Positions 1-8,514 of a stretch of 54,797 bases of DNA are shown here, piece by piece. How positions within the stretch are numbered: the first letter of the stretch is position 1; each line of letters opens with the position of its first letter. Where the stretch lies: the NCBI GenBank assembly GCA_004294005.1, contig RDZP01000005.1:1-54797 (forward strand), in the 5' to 3' direction. Below the pieces are notes generated by a model that was not told the DNA's origin, searched no databases, and saw nothing but the letters and a program-made list of their open reading frames with translations. Position numbers and translations under genes: made by a program. The stretch is from Cytophagia bacterium (lineage in GTDB: Bacteria; Bacteroidota; Bacteroidia; Cytophagales; Microscillaceae).

Positions 1-20
1 ATAAAATTTACAAAAATAAA

Positions 21-60
21 AAATCCGTTTAAATCCGTAAAATCCGCGTTATCCGCGTGC
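21..60. repeat. Short-period ATCCG repeat at window edge
   Basis: The pentamer ATCCG occurs four times, starting near 23, 33, 42 and 51, so at about one helical turn. On the minus strand this reads as repeated CGGAT blocks. It lies downstream of batA. From general memory, similar CGGAT-rich tracts are dispersed intergenic repeats in Bacteroidota; copy number cannot be seen from one window. Confidence 0.55.
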
Positions 61-106
61 CTCCTGCTATAAATTTCCGTATAAAGTTTAGTAGAACCAT
101 GATTGT

Positions 107-1162
107 TTAATCTTCTAAAGCATTCGTGATAAATGTACCTTTTACAAAAAGCCAAGCGATAAAAAATAAAATTCCCCATACTAAATAAATACTATAAAAA
201 TCTTCTGTTTTTTTGTACTTTGTTTCTATAATTTTTGATTTTTCCAATATATCAATCTGTTTAAAAACCTCATTCAAAGTTTTATTATCTGTACTTCTAA
301 AAAATTTCCCTTCACTTTTTTGAGCAATTTGTCTTAAAGTTGTTTCGTTAGCAGTGTTTCTTACCACTGTAATATTTCCTTTTTCATCTTTGACAGATAT
401 ATCTCCCTCACTTCCAACTAAGATTGGATAAATTTTAATACTATTATAAGCCGCTAATTGTGTGGCGGTAAGTGGGTCTAAATTTCCTGTTGTATTATCA
501 CCATCACTGATTAAAATAATGATTTTACTTTTGGCACTCGATTCTTTTAATCGATTCGTTGATACTCCTATGGCAGCACCAATAGCAGTTTCAGGTTGCG
601 GTATCATACCTACTTGTACTTCTTGTGAAAGATAGTTTTCCAATAAGTTATAATCATTTGTAAGTGGTGAAAGCGAAAAAGCTTCTCCTGAGAAAACGAC
701 CAAACCTATTCTATCATATTTTCTCCCTTTTATAAATGCTGTTGCTACTTTTTTAGCGGCTTCCAATCTATTAGGTGATAAATCTTCTAATAACATCGAT
801 TCTGAAACATCAACTGCCAATAAAATATCGATTCCTTCTGTCATTTGTTTGATTTGTACTTTTGTTTGTTGTGGTCGTGCCAGTGCAATTATTAGACAAA
901 ATAAACAAATTCCCAAAATAACATAAGGTATAAATCTTAACCAAATAATAGGTCGCCAAGCATTATAAGTGGTTCGAAGATTGAATGCAATTTTGGCTCT
1001 AATTGGAATATTTCCAATTCTTCTGACAACAAAAACAATAGGAATTGCCAATAAAATATACAAATAATAAACATTTCCCCATTCAAAACGGATTAAAGTT
1101 GCAGGAAAAAACCATTCTAAAGAAAGCCAAGCCCAAGTGTTATCTATAATTGTTTCAAACAT
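107..1162 (-). CDS. batA: BatA-like VWA-domain membrane protein
   Basis: This 351-aa protein matches the BatA family of the Bacteroides aerotolerance operon. Hydrophobic segments lie near residues 31-46 and 77-94, the second ending in the typical ALARPQ. A von Willebrand A domain follows, with the MIDAS motif DVSES at 118-122 and the phrase PNRLEAAKK just after. A last hydrophobic segment near 325-340 re-anchors the protein, so the VWA domain should face the periplasm. Bat proteins are linked to envelope and oxidative stress, but the biochemical role is not settled. The upstream neighbour is a TPR-type envelope protein, separated by a hairpin. batB and batC would be expected beyond the left edge and cannot be seen. 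Confidence 0.88.
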   Translation of the reverse strand: MFETIIDNTWAWLSLEWFFPATLIRFEWGNVYYLYILLAIPIVFVVRRIGNIPIRAKIAFNLRTTYNAWRPIIWLRFIPYVILGICLFCLIIALARPQQTKVQIKQMTEGIDILLAVDVSESMLLEDLSPNRLEAAKKVATAFIKGRKYDRIGLVVFSGEAFSLSPLTNDYNLLENYLSQEVQVGMIPQPETAIGAAIGVSTNRLKESSAKSKIIILISDGDNTTGNLDPLTATQLAAYNSIKIYPILVGSEGDISVKDEKGNITVVRNTANETTLRQIAQKSEGKFFRSTDNKTLNEVFKQIDILEKSKIIETKYKKTEDFYSIYLVWGILFFIAWLFVKGTFITNALED

Positions 1163-1177
1163 TTTTTTAAATTGAAT

Positions 1178-1227
1178 AAAAATTGCTTCAAAAAAAGAAA
1201 AAAAATCTATTTTTCAAAGCAATTTTT
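1178..1227 (-). terminator. Hairpin between TPR-type gene and batA
   Basis: An 11-bp perfect inverted repeat (AAAAATTGCTT at 1178-1188 with AAGCAATTTTT at 1217-1227) is extended by A/T pairs inside a 28-nt loop. It lies just after the stop of the minus-strand 752-aa gene and before batA, so it may terminate or attenuate transcription between them. Confidence 0.45.
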
Positions 1228-1254
1228 GTATAAAACTAAAATTTATTTTCGTTT

Positions 1255-3513
1255 TTATCGAACATTATTGAAATACATACAAGTAGATTTTAATTCTTTA
1301 AATGTTTTTGTATCTTTTAATTCTTTTTTCAAACGTATAAAACTTTGTCTGTATTTTGGTAAATAAGTAGGTGGTATAAAAAAACCACCTGTTGTTGTTT
1401 CTAAATAATAATTATTTTGTTCGCATTTTGCAGCCATCATCAATGCTTTCGCAGCCATTTCATTATCACCTGTTTTGAGTGCAGCAGTAACACATCTATC
1501 AAAATAATATTTTGCTTTTGACATATCAAAATAAATATTACTTACATATTTATCTTGTTTATTTTGTTTTATCTCTTGTGCCATTGCCAAATCCATTCCA
1601 CTTCTATAATAATCTATTGCTTCCCAGCTATTGCCAAAGTGAGAAGTATTATAATAAACAGTGCCTAATTGCAACAAAAATTCTGCTTGTTCTAAATTAT
1701 TTTTTTCTGTTAATTTTTTTAGATTTACGATTTTTTGAGCAAGTAACATTCTGTTGTATTTTCCTTTTTCAGTTGAATTAGCACAATTTTCATAACAATC
1801 TTTTATGGTTACTAAAAAAGGATCATTTTTTATTTTTTGTAATTTATTCGAAGGAATTGATTGATAAATTTTGATGGCTTCTTCTAATTTATCCTCAGCA
1901 AATAAAAAAGTGGCTTTTATTTCGTTTAAATCGCTTTCAGCATTTTTATCACCTAATTTATCTTTAATAAGCTCTTTTTCCAAAATGGTAGGTTTCTTTT
2001 TTGTTACCATTTCTAATAAATTATTAACTTTTGCCACATCTCCTCTTGTTTTAAGGCTATAAACATCATTTCTCAAAATAAAAGCCTTTCCTACATTTCC
2101 TTTTGTTTCATACAATCTTGAGAAAGCATTTTGTGTAAAGTCAGTTAAATGTTCATTTTTTATTGCTTTTACTTTTGTATAAATTTCCTCTTCTGTATTG
2201 TCATCAATAGATTTTAGTTCCGATATTTGTAAAGCCAACTGAAATACTTCGATTTGATTTTTTAAGTTGTTATCTTTTGTTTTATTGGCAATGTCTTGAT
2301 AAATTGCTTTCGCTTTCGAGGGTTGTCCTGTGATATATTCTAAATATCCACCTGCTAAACGAAATAACTCACTATTTTTCAATTTATTATCAGCAATAGC
2401 ACGTGTTACAATTTTTTTCAAACTTTCTACATTTTTCTTTGCTTGTGTTATTTCTTCTCCTTGATAATTTTTCATAAAAAGTAAATTTTTACTCAAATCA
2501 ATATCTAATAAATCAAATTCTAATTTATTGATTTCACGTGCCAACATATACGACAATTTTTCAGATTTTGGAGCAATATCTAACACATTTTGTATTTCTT
2601 CTAAACCATTTGCTTGTGAATTTAATGAACGAATAAAATACAAAGTTGCTTTTTCATCATTATTTTGGCATAAATCTAATGCTTTTTCCCATTCATTTTG
2701 TTCGTATATTTTGATACTCAAATAAGCACTTGCTTGTTTGCTTGGACACAAATCAAAAATTCTTGAAAATAAATAAATAGATTCTCCTTGCATTCCTTTT
2801 TTATACAATGCACCTGCTTTGTGTGATAAAGCCCAATATTTAATGACAGAAGTAGTGTTATTTTCAATTGGTTTTATCAATTCATCATAAAATCTAACAA
2901 CTTTATCGTATTCTTGTGTATAATGTGCCATTCTGATGGCTTGATAAGCAAAACGCACTTTTAAAAATGGATTAGATGCTTTTTCGTTGTAATATTTTTT
3001 GCCTGCGTCAGTGAGCCATCTCATTTTTTCAAAATCTCTTTTTGGTTTTTCATCAGCCCAAGTGTCATGTTTTGCACTTTGTATTTCGCAAGTTTTTGCA
3101 AAATATAAATAATCTATTGCTTCTAAATCTTTATTTTTTTGCCAAATTTTAATAACATCATTATTTTTGAGTTTTGTATCCAACATTTTACCTTCAGTGA
3201 TATAAGCCCTGATTTTTTGCATATCGTCTGCAGATGCATCATAAATAATTTTTTTTAGGTCTTCATTATTTATCTTACCTCCCAAATAGCTTTTCCAATC
3301 TTCCATATTAGCCGTAAAAGTGCTATCACTTTTCCATTTAAAATTAGACATTTCTGCAAAAGAAATTGGAGTAAAAAAACGATAATTGATAATTTCATTA
3401 GCGTCTCCACCTGCACAAATAGCCAAATAATTTACTTTTTCAGTACGTAACCCAAATGCACTTAAAAGAATTAACAAAAGATAAATTTGAGTAAATTTTA
3501 TTTTTTTCAACAT
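1255..3513 (-). CDS. Large TPR-like envelope protein
   Basis: This 752-aa protein starts with a basic and hydrophobic segment that looks like a signal peptide (residues 1-22), without a clear lipobox. The rest is mostly helical, with regularly spaced aromatic and alanine patterns such as residues about 195-300 and 560-700, as in tetratricopeptide repeats. No catalytic motif is recognised. Its placement directly upstream of batA suggests a shared envelope or stress role, but that is inference from position. A -7-like promoter element lies about 46 bp upstream of the start. Function unknown. Confidence 0.75.
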   Translation of the reverse strand: MLKKIKFTQIYLLLILLSAFGLRTEKVNYLAICAGGDANEIINYRFFTPISFAEMSNFKWKSDSTFTANMEDWKSYLGGKINNEDLKKIIYDASADDMQKIRAYITEGKMLDTKLKNNDVIKIWQKNKDLEAIDYLYFAKTCEIQSAKHDTWADEKPKRDFEKMRWLTDAGKKYYNEKASNPFLKVRFAYQAIRMAHYTQEYDKVVRFYDELIKPIENNTTSVIKYWALSHKAGALYKKGMQGESIYLFSRIFDLCPSKQASAYLSIKIYEQNEWEKALDLCQNNDEKATLYFIRSLNSQANGLEEIQNVLDIAPKSEKLSYMLAREINKLEFDLLDIDLSKNLLFMKNYQGEEITQAKKNVESLKKIVTRAIADNKLKNSELFRLAGGYLEYITGQPSKAKAIYQDIANKTKDNNLKNQIEVFQLALQISELKSIDDNTEEEIYTKVKAIKNEHLTDFTQNAFSRLYETKGNVGKAFILRNDVYSLKTRGDVAKVNNLLEMVTKKKPTILEKELIKDKLGDKNAESDLNEIKATFLFAEDKLEEAIKIYQSIPSNKLQKIKNDPFLVTIKDCYENCANSTEKGKYNRMLLAQKIVNLKKLTEKNNLEQAEFLLQLGTVYYNTSHFGNSWEAIDYYRSGMDLAMAQEIKQNKQDKYVSNIYFDMSKAKYYFDRCVTAALKTGDNEMAAKALMMAAKCEQNNYYLETTTGGFFIPPTYLPKYRQSFIRLKKELKDTKTFKELKSTCMYFNNVR

Positions 3514-3558
3514 TAGATTTATTTTTTTAATTTAATAATAGATATATTTCAATAACCG

Positions 3559-3566
3559 CAAAATTA
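3559..3566 (-). promoter_or_regulatory. -7 element upstream of the 752-aa gene
   Basis: On the minus strand this reads TAATTTTG, matching the Bacteroidota -7 consensus TAnnTTTG. No convincing -33 TTG is seen at the usual distance, so this is a partial match. Confidence 0.4.
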
Positions 3567-3847
3567 GTTATTTATTGTAAAAAAAAGGCATAAAATATAT
3601 TTTTTTCGTTAAAAATAATTATTTTTATTTGAAATTATTTTTGTAGGAAAGGTAACTGAATATACTTAAAATAAAATGATTTTGGAGAAAAATGAAAATT
3701 AGATTATTCAAAAAATTAATATTGAAAGGCTGTGATTTTTGGGAAAATTAGCGTTTTATAACATTATTAAGCCATTAAAACCTATAAAATTTATTATTTG
3801 AGAATAAAATTTTATAGGTTCATAATCAATGTAAATACTATTGAAAA
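3567..3847. other. Non-coding stretch between adk and the 752-aa gene
   Basis: No supportable gene on either strand. It is very AT-rich and holds the -7 element at its left and the 14-bp hairpin near its right end, which probably ends adk transcription. Confidence 0.5.
3779..3820 (-). terminator. Hairpin downstream of adk
   Basis: A perfect 14-bp inverted repeat (AACCTATAAAATTT at 3779-3792, complement at 3807-3820) with a 14-nt loop sits 28 bp past the adk stop. There is no long T tract after it on the minus strand, so it could be a terminator or an mRNA 3'-end stabiliser. Confidence 0.6.
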
Positions 3848-4420
3848 CTAATAACTATCAATTACATTACAAATATTTGTAAAAATAGTATCAATTTCAC
3901 CAATGCCATTAATAGATGCAAATTTTGATTGTGCTTTATAGTGATTGGCAACGGGAGCGGTTTTTGTGTTGTATTCTTCCACTCTTTTTTTCACTAATTC
4001 TTCGTTTTGGTCATCTGCTCTTCCTGATGTTTTTCCTCTTTCCAAAATACGTTTTGTGAGTTCTGTTTCTTCTACTTCTAAGGCAATCATTCCCGCAATT
4101 TTGAGGTGTTTTTGTTCGAGCATCACATCTAACGCTTCTGCTTGTACGACAGTGCGAGGAAATCCGTCAAAAATAAAACCTGCTACTTCCAGATTATTTT
4201 CAATTTTATTGGCGACCATTCCAATCAAAACTTCATCAGGGACTAATTTTCCTGCGTCCATAAAAGTTTTTGCGTCTAATCCTAATTTAGTATTATTAGC
4301 AATTTCAGCCCTCAATAAATCTCCCGTTGAAAGATGTAAAAAACCATATTTTTCTATAATTTTTTCACTTTGAGTACCTTTTCCTGCTCCTGGAGGTCCG
4401 AATAAGACAATATTTTTCAT
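3848..4420 (-). CDS. adk: Adenylate kinase
   Basis: Adenylate kinase interconverts ATP plus AMP with two ADP in the cytoplasm. The 190-aa protein has the P-loop GPPGAGKGT (residues 8-16), the NMP-binding stretch STGDLLRAE, the DGFPRT motif (85-90) and the LID arginines around 128-134. The LID is the short form without zinc cysteines, which fits the short adenylate kinase/UMP-CMP kinase-like type. The open frame extends 26 codons further upstream, but the methionine at 4420 gives the conserved family N terminus MKNIVLFG, so I chose it. It is transcribed away from mtaB's 3' end. Confidence 0.95.
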   Translation of the reverse strand: MKNIVLFGPPGAGKGTQSEKIIEKYGFLHLSTGDLLRAEIANNTKLGLDAKTFMDAGKLVPDEVLIGMVANKIENNLEVAGFIFDGFPRTVVQAEALDVMLEQKHLKIAGMIALEVEETELTKRILERGKTSGRADDQNEELVKKRVEEYNTKTAPVANHYKAQSKFASINGIGEIDTIFTNICNVIDSY

Positions 4421-4593
4421 ATAATCAAAAATGTTTTTATTTATAATGAATAAAAAATGTATAAAGTATTGATATTCAACACTTTGATAAGTAACCAATA
4501 TTTTTAAAGTCTAAAATTAAATATTTTTTTTAGAAATCAAAATATTTTCTATCTTTTTTTTAAATAATAATTATTTTTATTCTCAATACTTTT

Positions 4594-5991
4594 TTAATGC
4601 ACAAAAATTTCTTCTGATTCCTCTACTTCCATCAACATCTCATCATTGATTTTTGATAGACGCAAAGTTTTGAGTTCATTTACCAACATTGCATCATATT
4701 TGGCAGTAACGCGAATATAATTTTCTGTAAATCCTTGCATATTGCCGTTTTCTATATCATTTTCGAACAAAACACTTCTTATCGAATTGATATTTTGTTC
4801 ATAAAAAAATCTTCTTTTTTTATCAGAAAGAATATGCAACATTTTAGACCTTTCGTTGCGTATATGTGCAGGAACGACTGGCTTTATTTTGATTGCTTCT
4901 GTATTTGCTCTTTCAGAATAAGTAAAAACGTGTAAATAAGAAATATCTAAATCGTTTAAAAATTGATAGGTTTCCAAAAAATCTTCTTCTGTTTCATTAG
5001 GAAATCCCACAATTACATCAACACCAATACAACAATCGGGGCGAATTGCTTTGATAGTTGCGATTCTTTCTGCATACAACTCTCTCAAATAACGTCTTTT
5101 CATCAATTTTAAGATTTTATTAGAGCCAGATTGCAATGGAATATGAAAATGAGGTACAAACAAACGAGAATCTCGCAATGTGAAATTGATAATTTCATCA
5201 GTTAAAAGATTGGGTTCGATTGATGAAATTCTGATTCTTTCAATACCTTTCAATTGGTCTAATTCTTTGATTAAATCGATAAATTTATCAACTCTTTTTC
5301 CATTTTGCAGTCCAAAATCACCTGTATTTACGCCTGTCAATACAATTTCTTTTACTTCTGTTTTCGCAATTTCGTTTGCTTTTTCGATAATATTTTTGAT
5401 ACTATCGCTTCTACTTTCGCCTCTTGCTTGCGGAATAGTACAAAAAGTACAACTGTAATCACAGCCATCTTGTACTTTCAAAAAAGTTCGAGTTCTATCA
5501 CCATAAGAATAAGAAGAATGAAATATTTTTGCTTCACTTACATCAGCCACAAAGATTTTTGCTTGTGCAATATCTGTACAAGAGATTTCTTTTGATGATG
5601 TTGAAGTAGTTATTTCACTTTTATTAGTGTCTATTTTTGAGGGAATATTTTTCTCAAAAGTAGGAATTAAATCAAATAATTGGAATTTTTCGGCGGCACC
5701 CAATACTGCATCAACACCTTGAATAGAGGCAATTTCAGTAGGTTTGAGTTGTGCATAACAACCCATTATTGCGATATAAGCGTGAGGAGAAATTTTTTGA
5801 GCTTCCTTTACTAATTTTTTACATTTCTTATCTGCATTTTCGGTTACAGAACAAGTATTGATAATAAAAATATCAGGAGTGTCATAAAAATCTACTTTTT
5901 TAAAACCTTTTTCTATGAATTGTCTTGCTACGGTAGAAGTTTCTGAATAATTTAATTTACAACCTAATGTATAAAACGCAACTTTTTTCAT
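4594..5991 (-). CDS. mtaB: tRNA t6A37 methylthiotransferase MtaB
   Basis: MtaB inserts a methylthio group at C2 of t6A37 in tRNA. The 465-aa protein has the methylthiotransferase N-terminal cysteines C11, C47 and C78 for the auxiliary iron-sulfur cluster. The radical-SAM motif CxxxCxxC is at C177, C181 and C184. A TRAM-like C-terminal segment follows. The linker between the N-terminal domain and the radical-SAM core (about 115-165) is long and rich in Ser, Thr and Lys. The start at 5991 gives MKKVAFYTLGCKLN, the conserved family opening; the longer frame has no support. Its promoter sits inside the 40-bp direct repeat just upstream. Confidence 0.93.
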   Translation of the reverse strand: MKKVAFYTLGCKLNYSETSTVARQFIEKGFKKVDFYDTPDIFIINTCSVTENADKKCKKLVKEAQKISPHAYIAIMGCYAQLKPTEIASIQGVDAVLGAAEKFQLFDLIPTFEKNIPSKIDTNKSEITTSTSSKEISCTDIAQAKIFVADVSEAKIFHSSYSYGDRTRTFLKVQDGCDYSCTFCTIPQARGESRSDSIKNIIEKANEIAKTEVKEIVLTGVNTGDFGLQNGKRVDKFIDLIKELDQLKGIERIRISSIEPNLLTDEIINFTLRDSRLFVPHFHIPLQSGSNKILKLMKRRYLRELYAERIATIKAIRPDCCIGVDVIVGFPNETEEDFLETYQFLNDLDISYLHVFTYSERANTEAIKIKPVVPAHIRNERSKMLHILSDKKRRFFYEQNINSIRSVLFENDIENGNMQGFTENYIRVTAKYDAMLVNELKTLRLSKINDEMLMEVEESEEIFVH

Positions 5992-6010
5992 TTTCAATTT
6001 ATATTTAAAG

Positions 6011-6050
6011 TGCAAAATTAAGTCTAAAAATTGAGAAAGACAATTATATA
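6011..6050. repeat. 40-bp direct repeat, copy 1 (mtaB side)
   Basis: This segment is identical over 40 bp to 7267-7306, in the same orientation. After two mismatches the match continues for eight more bases (GATTTTAA). It contains the complete predicted mtaB promoter. The pair brackets the YhcG-like gene. Confidence 0.9.
6013..6043 (-). promoter_or_regulatory. Predicted mtaB promoter
   Basis: On the minus strand a TTG (-33, 6043-6041) is followed by 20 nt and TAATTTTG (-7, 6020-6013), matching the Bacteroidota TTTG/TAnnTTTG pattern. The mtaB start is about 22 nt downstream. Confidence 0.7.
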
Positions 6051-6100
6051 GTTGATTTTAAATATTGTTTTTTGATTTTTATTCAAAATATCAATCAATA

Positions 6101-7114
6101 TTATCTTTTCTTTTTGGCGGCTTGTTGAAGTTCTTGTGGACTGGGCAAGCTATCTTTCAAGTTTTCAGGAACTTGTTTAGTCAGTTGATAGGAGGCAATT
6201 CCCATAGGTCTATCTAATTTTTGCAAAGCATATTCCACAACGACATCATTTTTAGTTTTGCATAAAAGTAAACCAATCGTAGGGGCATCTTTATTGTCTT
6301 TTACCAAATCATCAACTACTGACTGATAAAAGTTTAGTTTGCCTACATATTCAGGTTTAAAATCATCTACTTTTAATTCAAGCACGACAAAGCATTTGAG
6401 TTTGAAATGATAAAATAGTAAATCAATATAAAAATCTTGTCCGCCTACTTCTATGTGATATTGTTTGCCTACAAATGCAAATCCTTTACCTAACTCGAGT
6501 AAAAATTTGGTCATATTTTGTACCAACTCACCTTCAAGTTCTCGTTCAAATTTGATGTCATTTTGGGCTATAAAGTCAAAAATATATTCATCTTTCAATA
6601 GATTTGTTACCGCTTCAGATTGTTCTAAGGGTAATACAGCGGGAAAATTATTGGGTAATTTACCAAAAACTTTGTGTGCATTTGCTTCTATTTGATGTAC
6701 CATTACATCACGAGTCCAGCCATGTTCGACTACTTTTTGGGCATACCAAATTCGCATCGATTGTTCTTTTATTTTATCAATTAGTGTGATATGATGATAC
6801 CAGCTAATTTGTGCAAGTTTGCCTTGCACAAATGCAAAGTCTTGATATTCAAAGGCAAACTTACGCATATACTTTAAGTTGCGTGTAGAAATGCCTTTCA
6901 GGTCAGGAAATTCGGTTTTCAAATCTTTGGCAAGGTTGTCAATTACTTTTGCGCCCCAGCCTTTGTCATTTTGGCGTGCTAAAATACTTTTGCCTATATC
7001 CCAATACATTTTTATCATCTGAGTATTGACATTTACGATGGCTCTAAGTCGAGCTTGTTGAATGGTAGTTTTGAGTTCTTCAAGCAACTCACTATAGTAC
7101 TTATCTTGGTTCAT
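6101..7114 (-). CDS. YhcG/DUF1016-type PD-(D/E)XK nuclease
   Basis: This 337-aa protein matches the YhcG (DUF1016) family. The N-terminal DUF1016 region (about 1-150) contains the typical YWDIGKSI and GWGAKVIDNLAKDL stretches. The C-terminal nuclease domain keeps the PD-(D/E)XK residues D231, E246 and K248 (in LELK), with Q264 further on. Length is usual for the family. These genes are common accessory genes in restriction-modification and other mobile or defence contexts; the substrate is not established. No methylase or partner lies next to it. It is bracketed by a 40-bp direct repeat, so it looks like a discrete insertion upstream of mtaB. Confidence 0.9.
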   Translation of the reverse strand: MNQDKYYSELLEELKTTIQQARLRAIVNVNTQMIKMYWDIGKSILARQNDKGWGAKVIDNLAKDLKTEFPDLKGISTRNLKYMRKFAFEYQDFAFVQGKLAQISWYHHITLIDKIKEQSMRIWYAQKVVEHGWTRDVMVHQIEANAHKVFGKLPNNFPAVLPLEQSEAVTNLLKDEYIFDFIAQNDIKFERELEGELVQNMTKFLLELGKGFAFVGKQYHIEVGGQDFYIDLLFYHFKLKCFVVLELKVDDFKPEYVGKLNFYQSVVDDLVKDNKDAPTIGLLLCKTKNDVVVEYALQKLDRPMGIASYQLTKQVPENLKDSLPSPQELQQAAKKKR

Positions 7115-7150
7115 TTTCTATTAGATTTATTGTTTTTATTTTTGAAATAC

Positions 7151-7256
7151 TAAGGAACGCTGATAAAATAATTTATAACAGTTTGTAATGATAACTATTT
7201 GATTATCATTTATTTATAATTTTAAAATTTATACTTTATTTAATTACCGTTCCTAA
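7151..7256. repeat. Segment with AGGAACG terminal inverted repeats
   Basis: AGGAACG at 7152-7158 and its complement at 7249-7255 bound about 100 bp of AT-rich sequence with further short palindromic stretches (for example TGATAACTATTTGATTATCA). This is the layout of a small non-autonomous repeat. It lies in the leader of the yhcG-like gene. Confidence 0.4.
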
Positions 7257-7266
7257 ACTTACTATT

Positions 7267-7306
7267 TGCAAAATTAAGTCTAAAAATTGAGAAAGACAAT
7301 TATATA
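7267..7306. repeat. 40-bp direct repeat, copy 2 (distal side)
   Basis: Identical to 6011-6050. The two copies start 1256 bp apart, and the interval holds exactly one gene plus the AGGAACG-bounded segment. Confidence 0.9.
7269..7299 (-). promoter_or_regulatory. Duplicated promoter upstream of yhcG-like gene
   Basis: This is the same TTG, 20 nt, TAATTTTG arrangement as at mtaB, carried by the second direct-repeat copy. It would drive the nuclease gene through a leader of about 150 nt. Confidence 0.55.
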
Positions 7307-7602
7307 CTCGATTTTAATTGCTAATTATAGATTAAAAAGAGTGTAAATAATGTTTTTTCTAATCAAAAAATTAAATATAATTTATTAATTTACTTTCAAA
7401 AATAATTTTTTCTTTTGTAGAAATAAATTTATTTTTTTAATTTTGTATTAAAATATTTTTTTTCTACTATTTTTTTAACTACCTTTGATATACTCAATAG
7501 TCCATTTTTTATCCACTTGTTTTTAAAATATCTAAATTTTTTATTTATTCGTTTACTAAAAAGCATAAAATTAAATATAGAATAAAAACAACCAAAAATA
7601 AT

Positions 7603-8316
7603 ATGAAAAAATATACTTGTGTTGTAGTTGATGATGATGAAATTTGTTTAAGTATTTTAAGCCGATTTATCCAAAAAACTGAAGATTTAGTTTTGGTGCA
7701 TTCTTTTTCGAATGCTATCGATGCTTATCCTATTCTCCAAAAAGAAAATATTGATGTTTTATTTCTTGACGTAGAAATGCCTGAAATGAATGGTTTAGAG
7801 TTGATTCGTGCTTTGCCCGCTTCTCAAATGCAAATTATTTTAACAACAAGCAGAGAAAAATATGCAGTAGAAGCATTTGAATTGGAGGTTAGTGATTATA
7901 TTGTAAAGCCTGTTTTATATCCTCGTTTTTTGAAATCAGTAGAACGCATACGCAAAAAAAACAAAGAATACGAGGAAATGGCTTCTGTACCTAATAATGA
8001 TAATCAATTCTTTTTTGTTCGTTCTAATTATAAAATTGTAAAAATTGACCCAAAAGAAATTTTGTATGTTGAGGCTTTGGCTGATTATGTAATTATTGTT
8101 ACTATCAAAGAAAAGCACATCGTTCACTTTACAATGAAAGGCTTGGAAGAAAAGTTAGTATCTTTCAAAGTTTTTGTACGTGTACACAGGTCTTATATCA
8201 TTAATGTTGATCACCTCAAATCAGTACAAGATATGGGTGTAATGATTGGAGAAAAAGAAATTCCTTTGGGAAGAAGTTATAAACAATCTTTTTTAGAAAG
8301 AGTAGAAACAATATAA
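7603..8316 (+). CDS. LytTR-family response regulator
   Basis: This 237-aa cytoplasmic regulator has a receiver domain (about 4-120) with acidic residues D10-D12, phospho-acceptor D56, the conserved T81 and K102. A LytTR DNA-binding domain follows (about 140-235), with the family signature FVRVHRSYIIN. Such regulators usually pair with a 7TM or 5TM histidine kinase, but none is adjacent, so the partner is probably elsewhere. It is monocistronic, with a terminator right after the stop. Confidence 0.93.
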   Translation: MKKYTCVVVDDDEICLSILSRFIQKTEDLVLVHSFSNAIDAYPILQKENIDVLFLDVEMPEMNGLELIRALPASQMQIILTTSREKYAVEAFELEVSDYIVKPVLYPRFLKSVERIRKKNKEYEEMASVPNNDNQFFFVRSNYKIVKIDPKEILYVEALADYVIIVTIKEKHIVHFTMKGLEEKLVSFKVFVRVHRSYIINVDHLKSVQDMGVMIGEKEIPLGRSYKQSFLERVETI

Positions 8317-8322
8317 TGCAAA

Positions 8323-8353
8323 AAACGCTTGAATTAATTATATTCAAGCGTTT
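8323..8353 (+). terminator. Terminator hairpin after LytTR gene
   Basis: A 12-bp perfect inverted repeat (AAACGCTTGAAT at 8323-8334, complement at 8342-8353) has a 7-nt loop and sits just after the stop. It also faces the minus-strand receptor remnant, so it may act in both directions. Confidence 0.75.
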
Positions 8354-8393
8354 ATCTATTTTATAATCAATACAGATGAAAACTAACTTGTTT

Positions 8394-8505
8394 TTATATC
8401 AATTTCCAGATCAACCTAATACCAAAAGTACGTGCAGGTGCAGGTAAAGGATATAAATCTACCTTATAAGCAGCAGTATGCGATAATTGCTTACTAGTTA
8501 ACAAA
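8394..8505 (-). pseudogene. C-terminal remnant of a TonB-dependent receptor
   Basis: Read on the minus strand, this short frame ends in AYKVDLYPLPAPARTFGIRL followed by IWKLI and a stop at 8396-8394. That is the typical last strand of a TonB-dependent receptor: a P-x-P-x-R-TFG-like turn followed by a C-terminal aromatic beta strand. Only about 35 residues are recognisable. Upstream the frame runs into a 123-bp palindromic element and then meets a stop, and the rest of the receptor is absent. This is a decayed gene whose 5' part has been deleted or replaced. The family call rests on the C-terminal motif alone. Confidence 0.6.
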
Positions 8506-8514
8506 AATAAGGCT

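Larger units (their letters stand above)
7115..7602. other. Non-coding stretch between yhcG-like and LytTR genes
   Basis: No gene was seen. It contains a segment bounded by AGGAACG (7152-7158) and CGTTCCT (7249-7255), the second copy of the 40-bp direct repeat, and about 290 bp of very AT-rich leader ahead of the LytTR gene without a convincing promoter match. Confidence 0.55.

Noticed and set aside
1512-1781. Plus-strand frame opposite the 752-aa gene
   Set aside because: It is a shadow of a long coding frame on the minus strand, with Phe/Leu/Tyr-rich composition and no motif.
4421-4498. N-terminal extension of adenylate kinase
   Set aside because: The extra 26 residues are non-conserved and the P-loop is at its normal place with the start at 4420.
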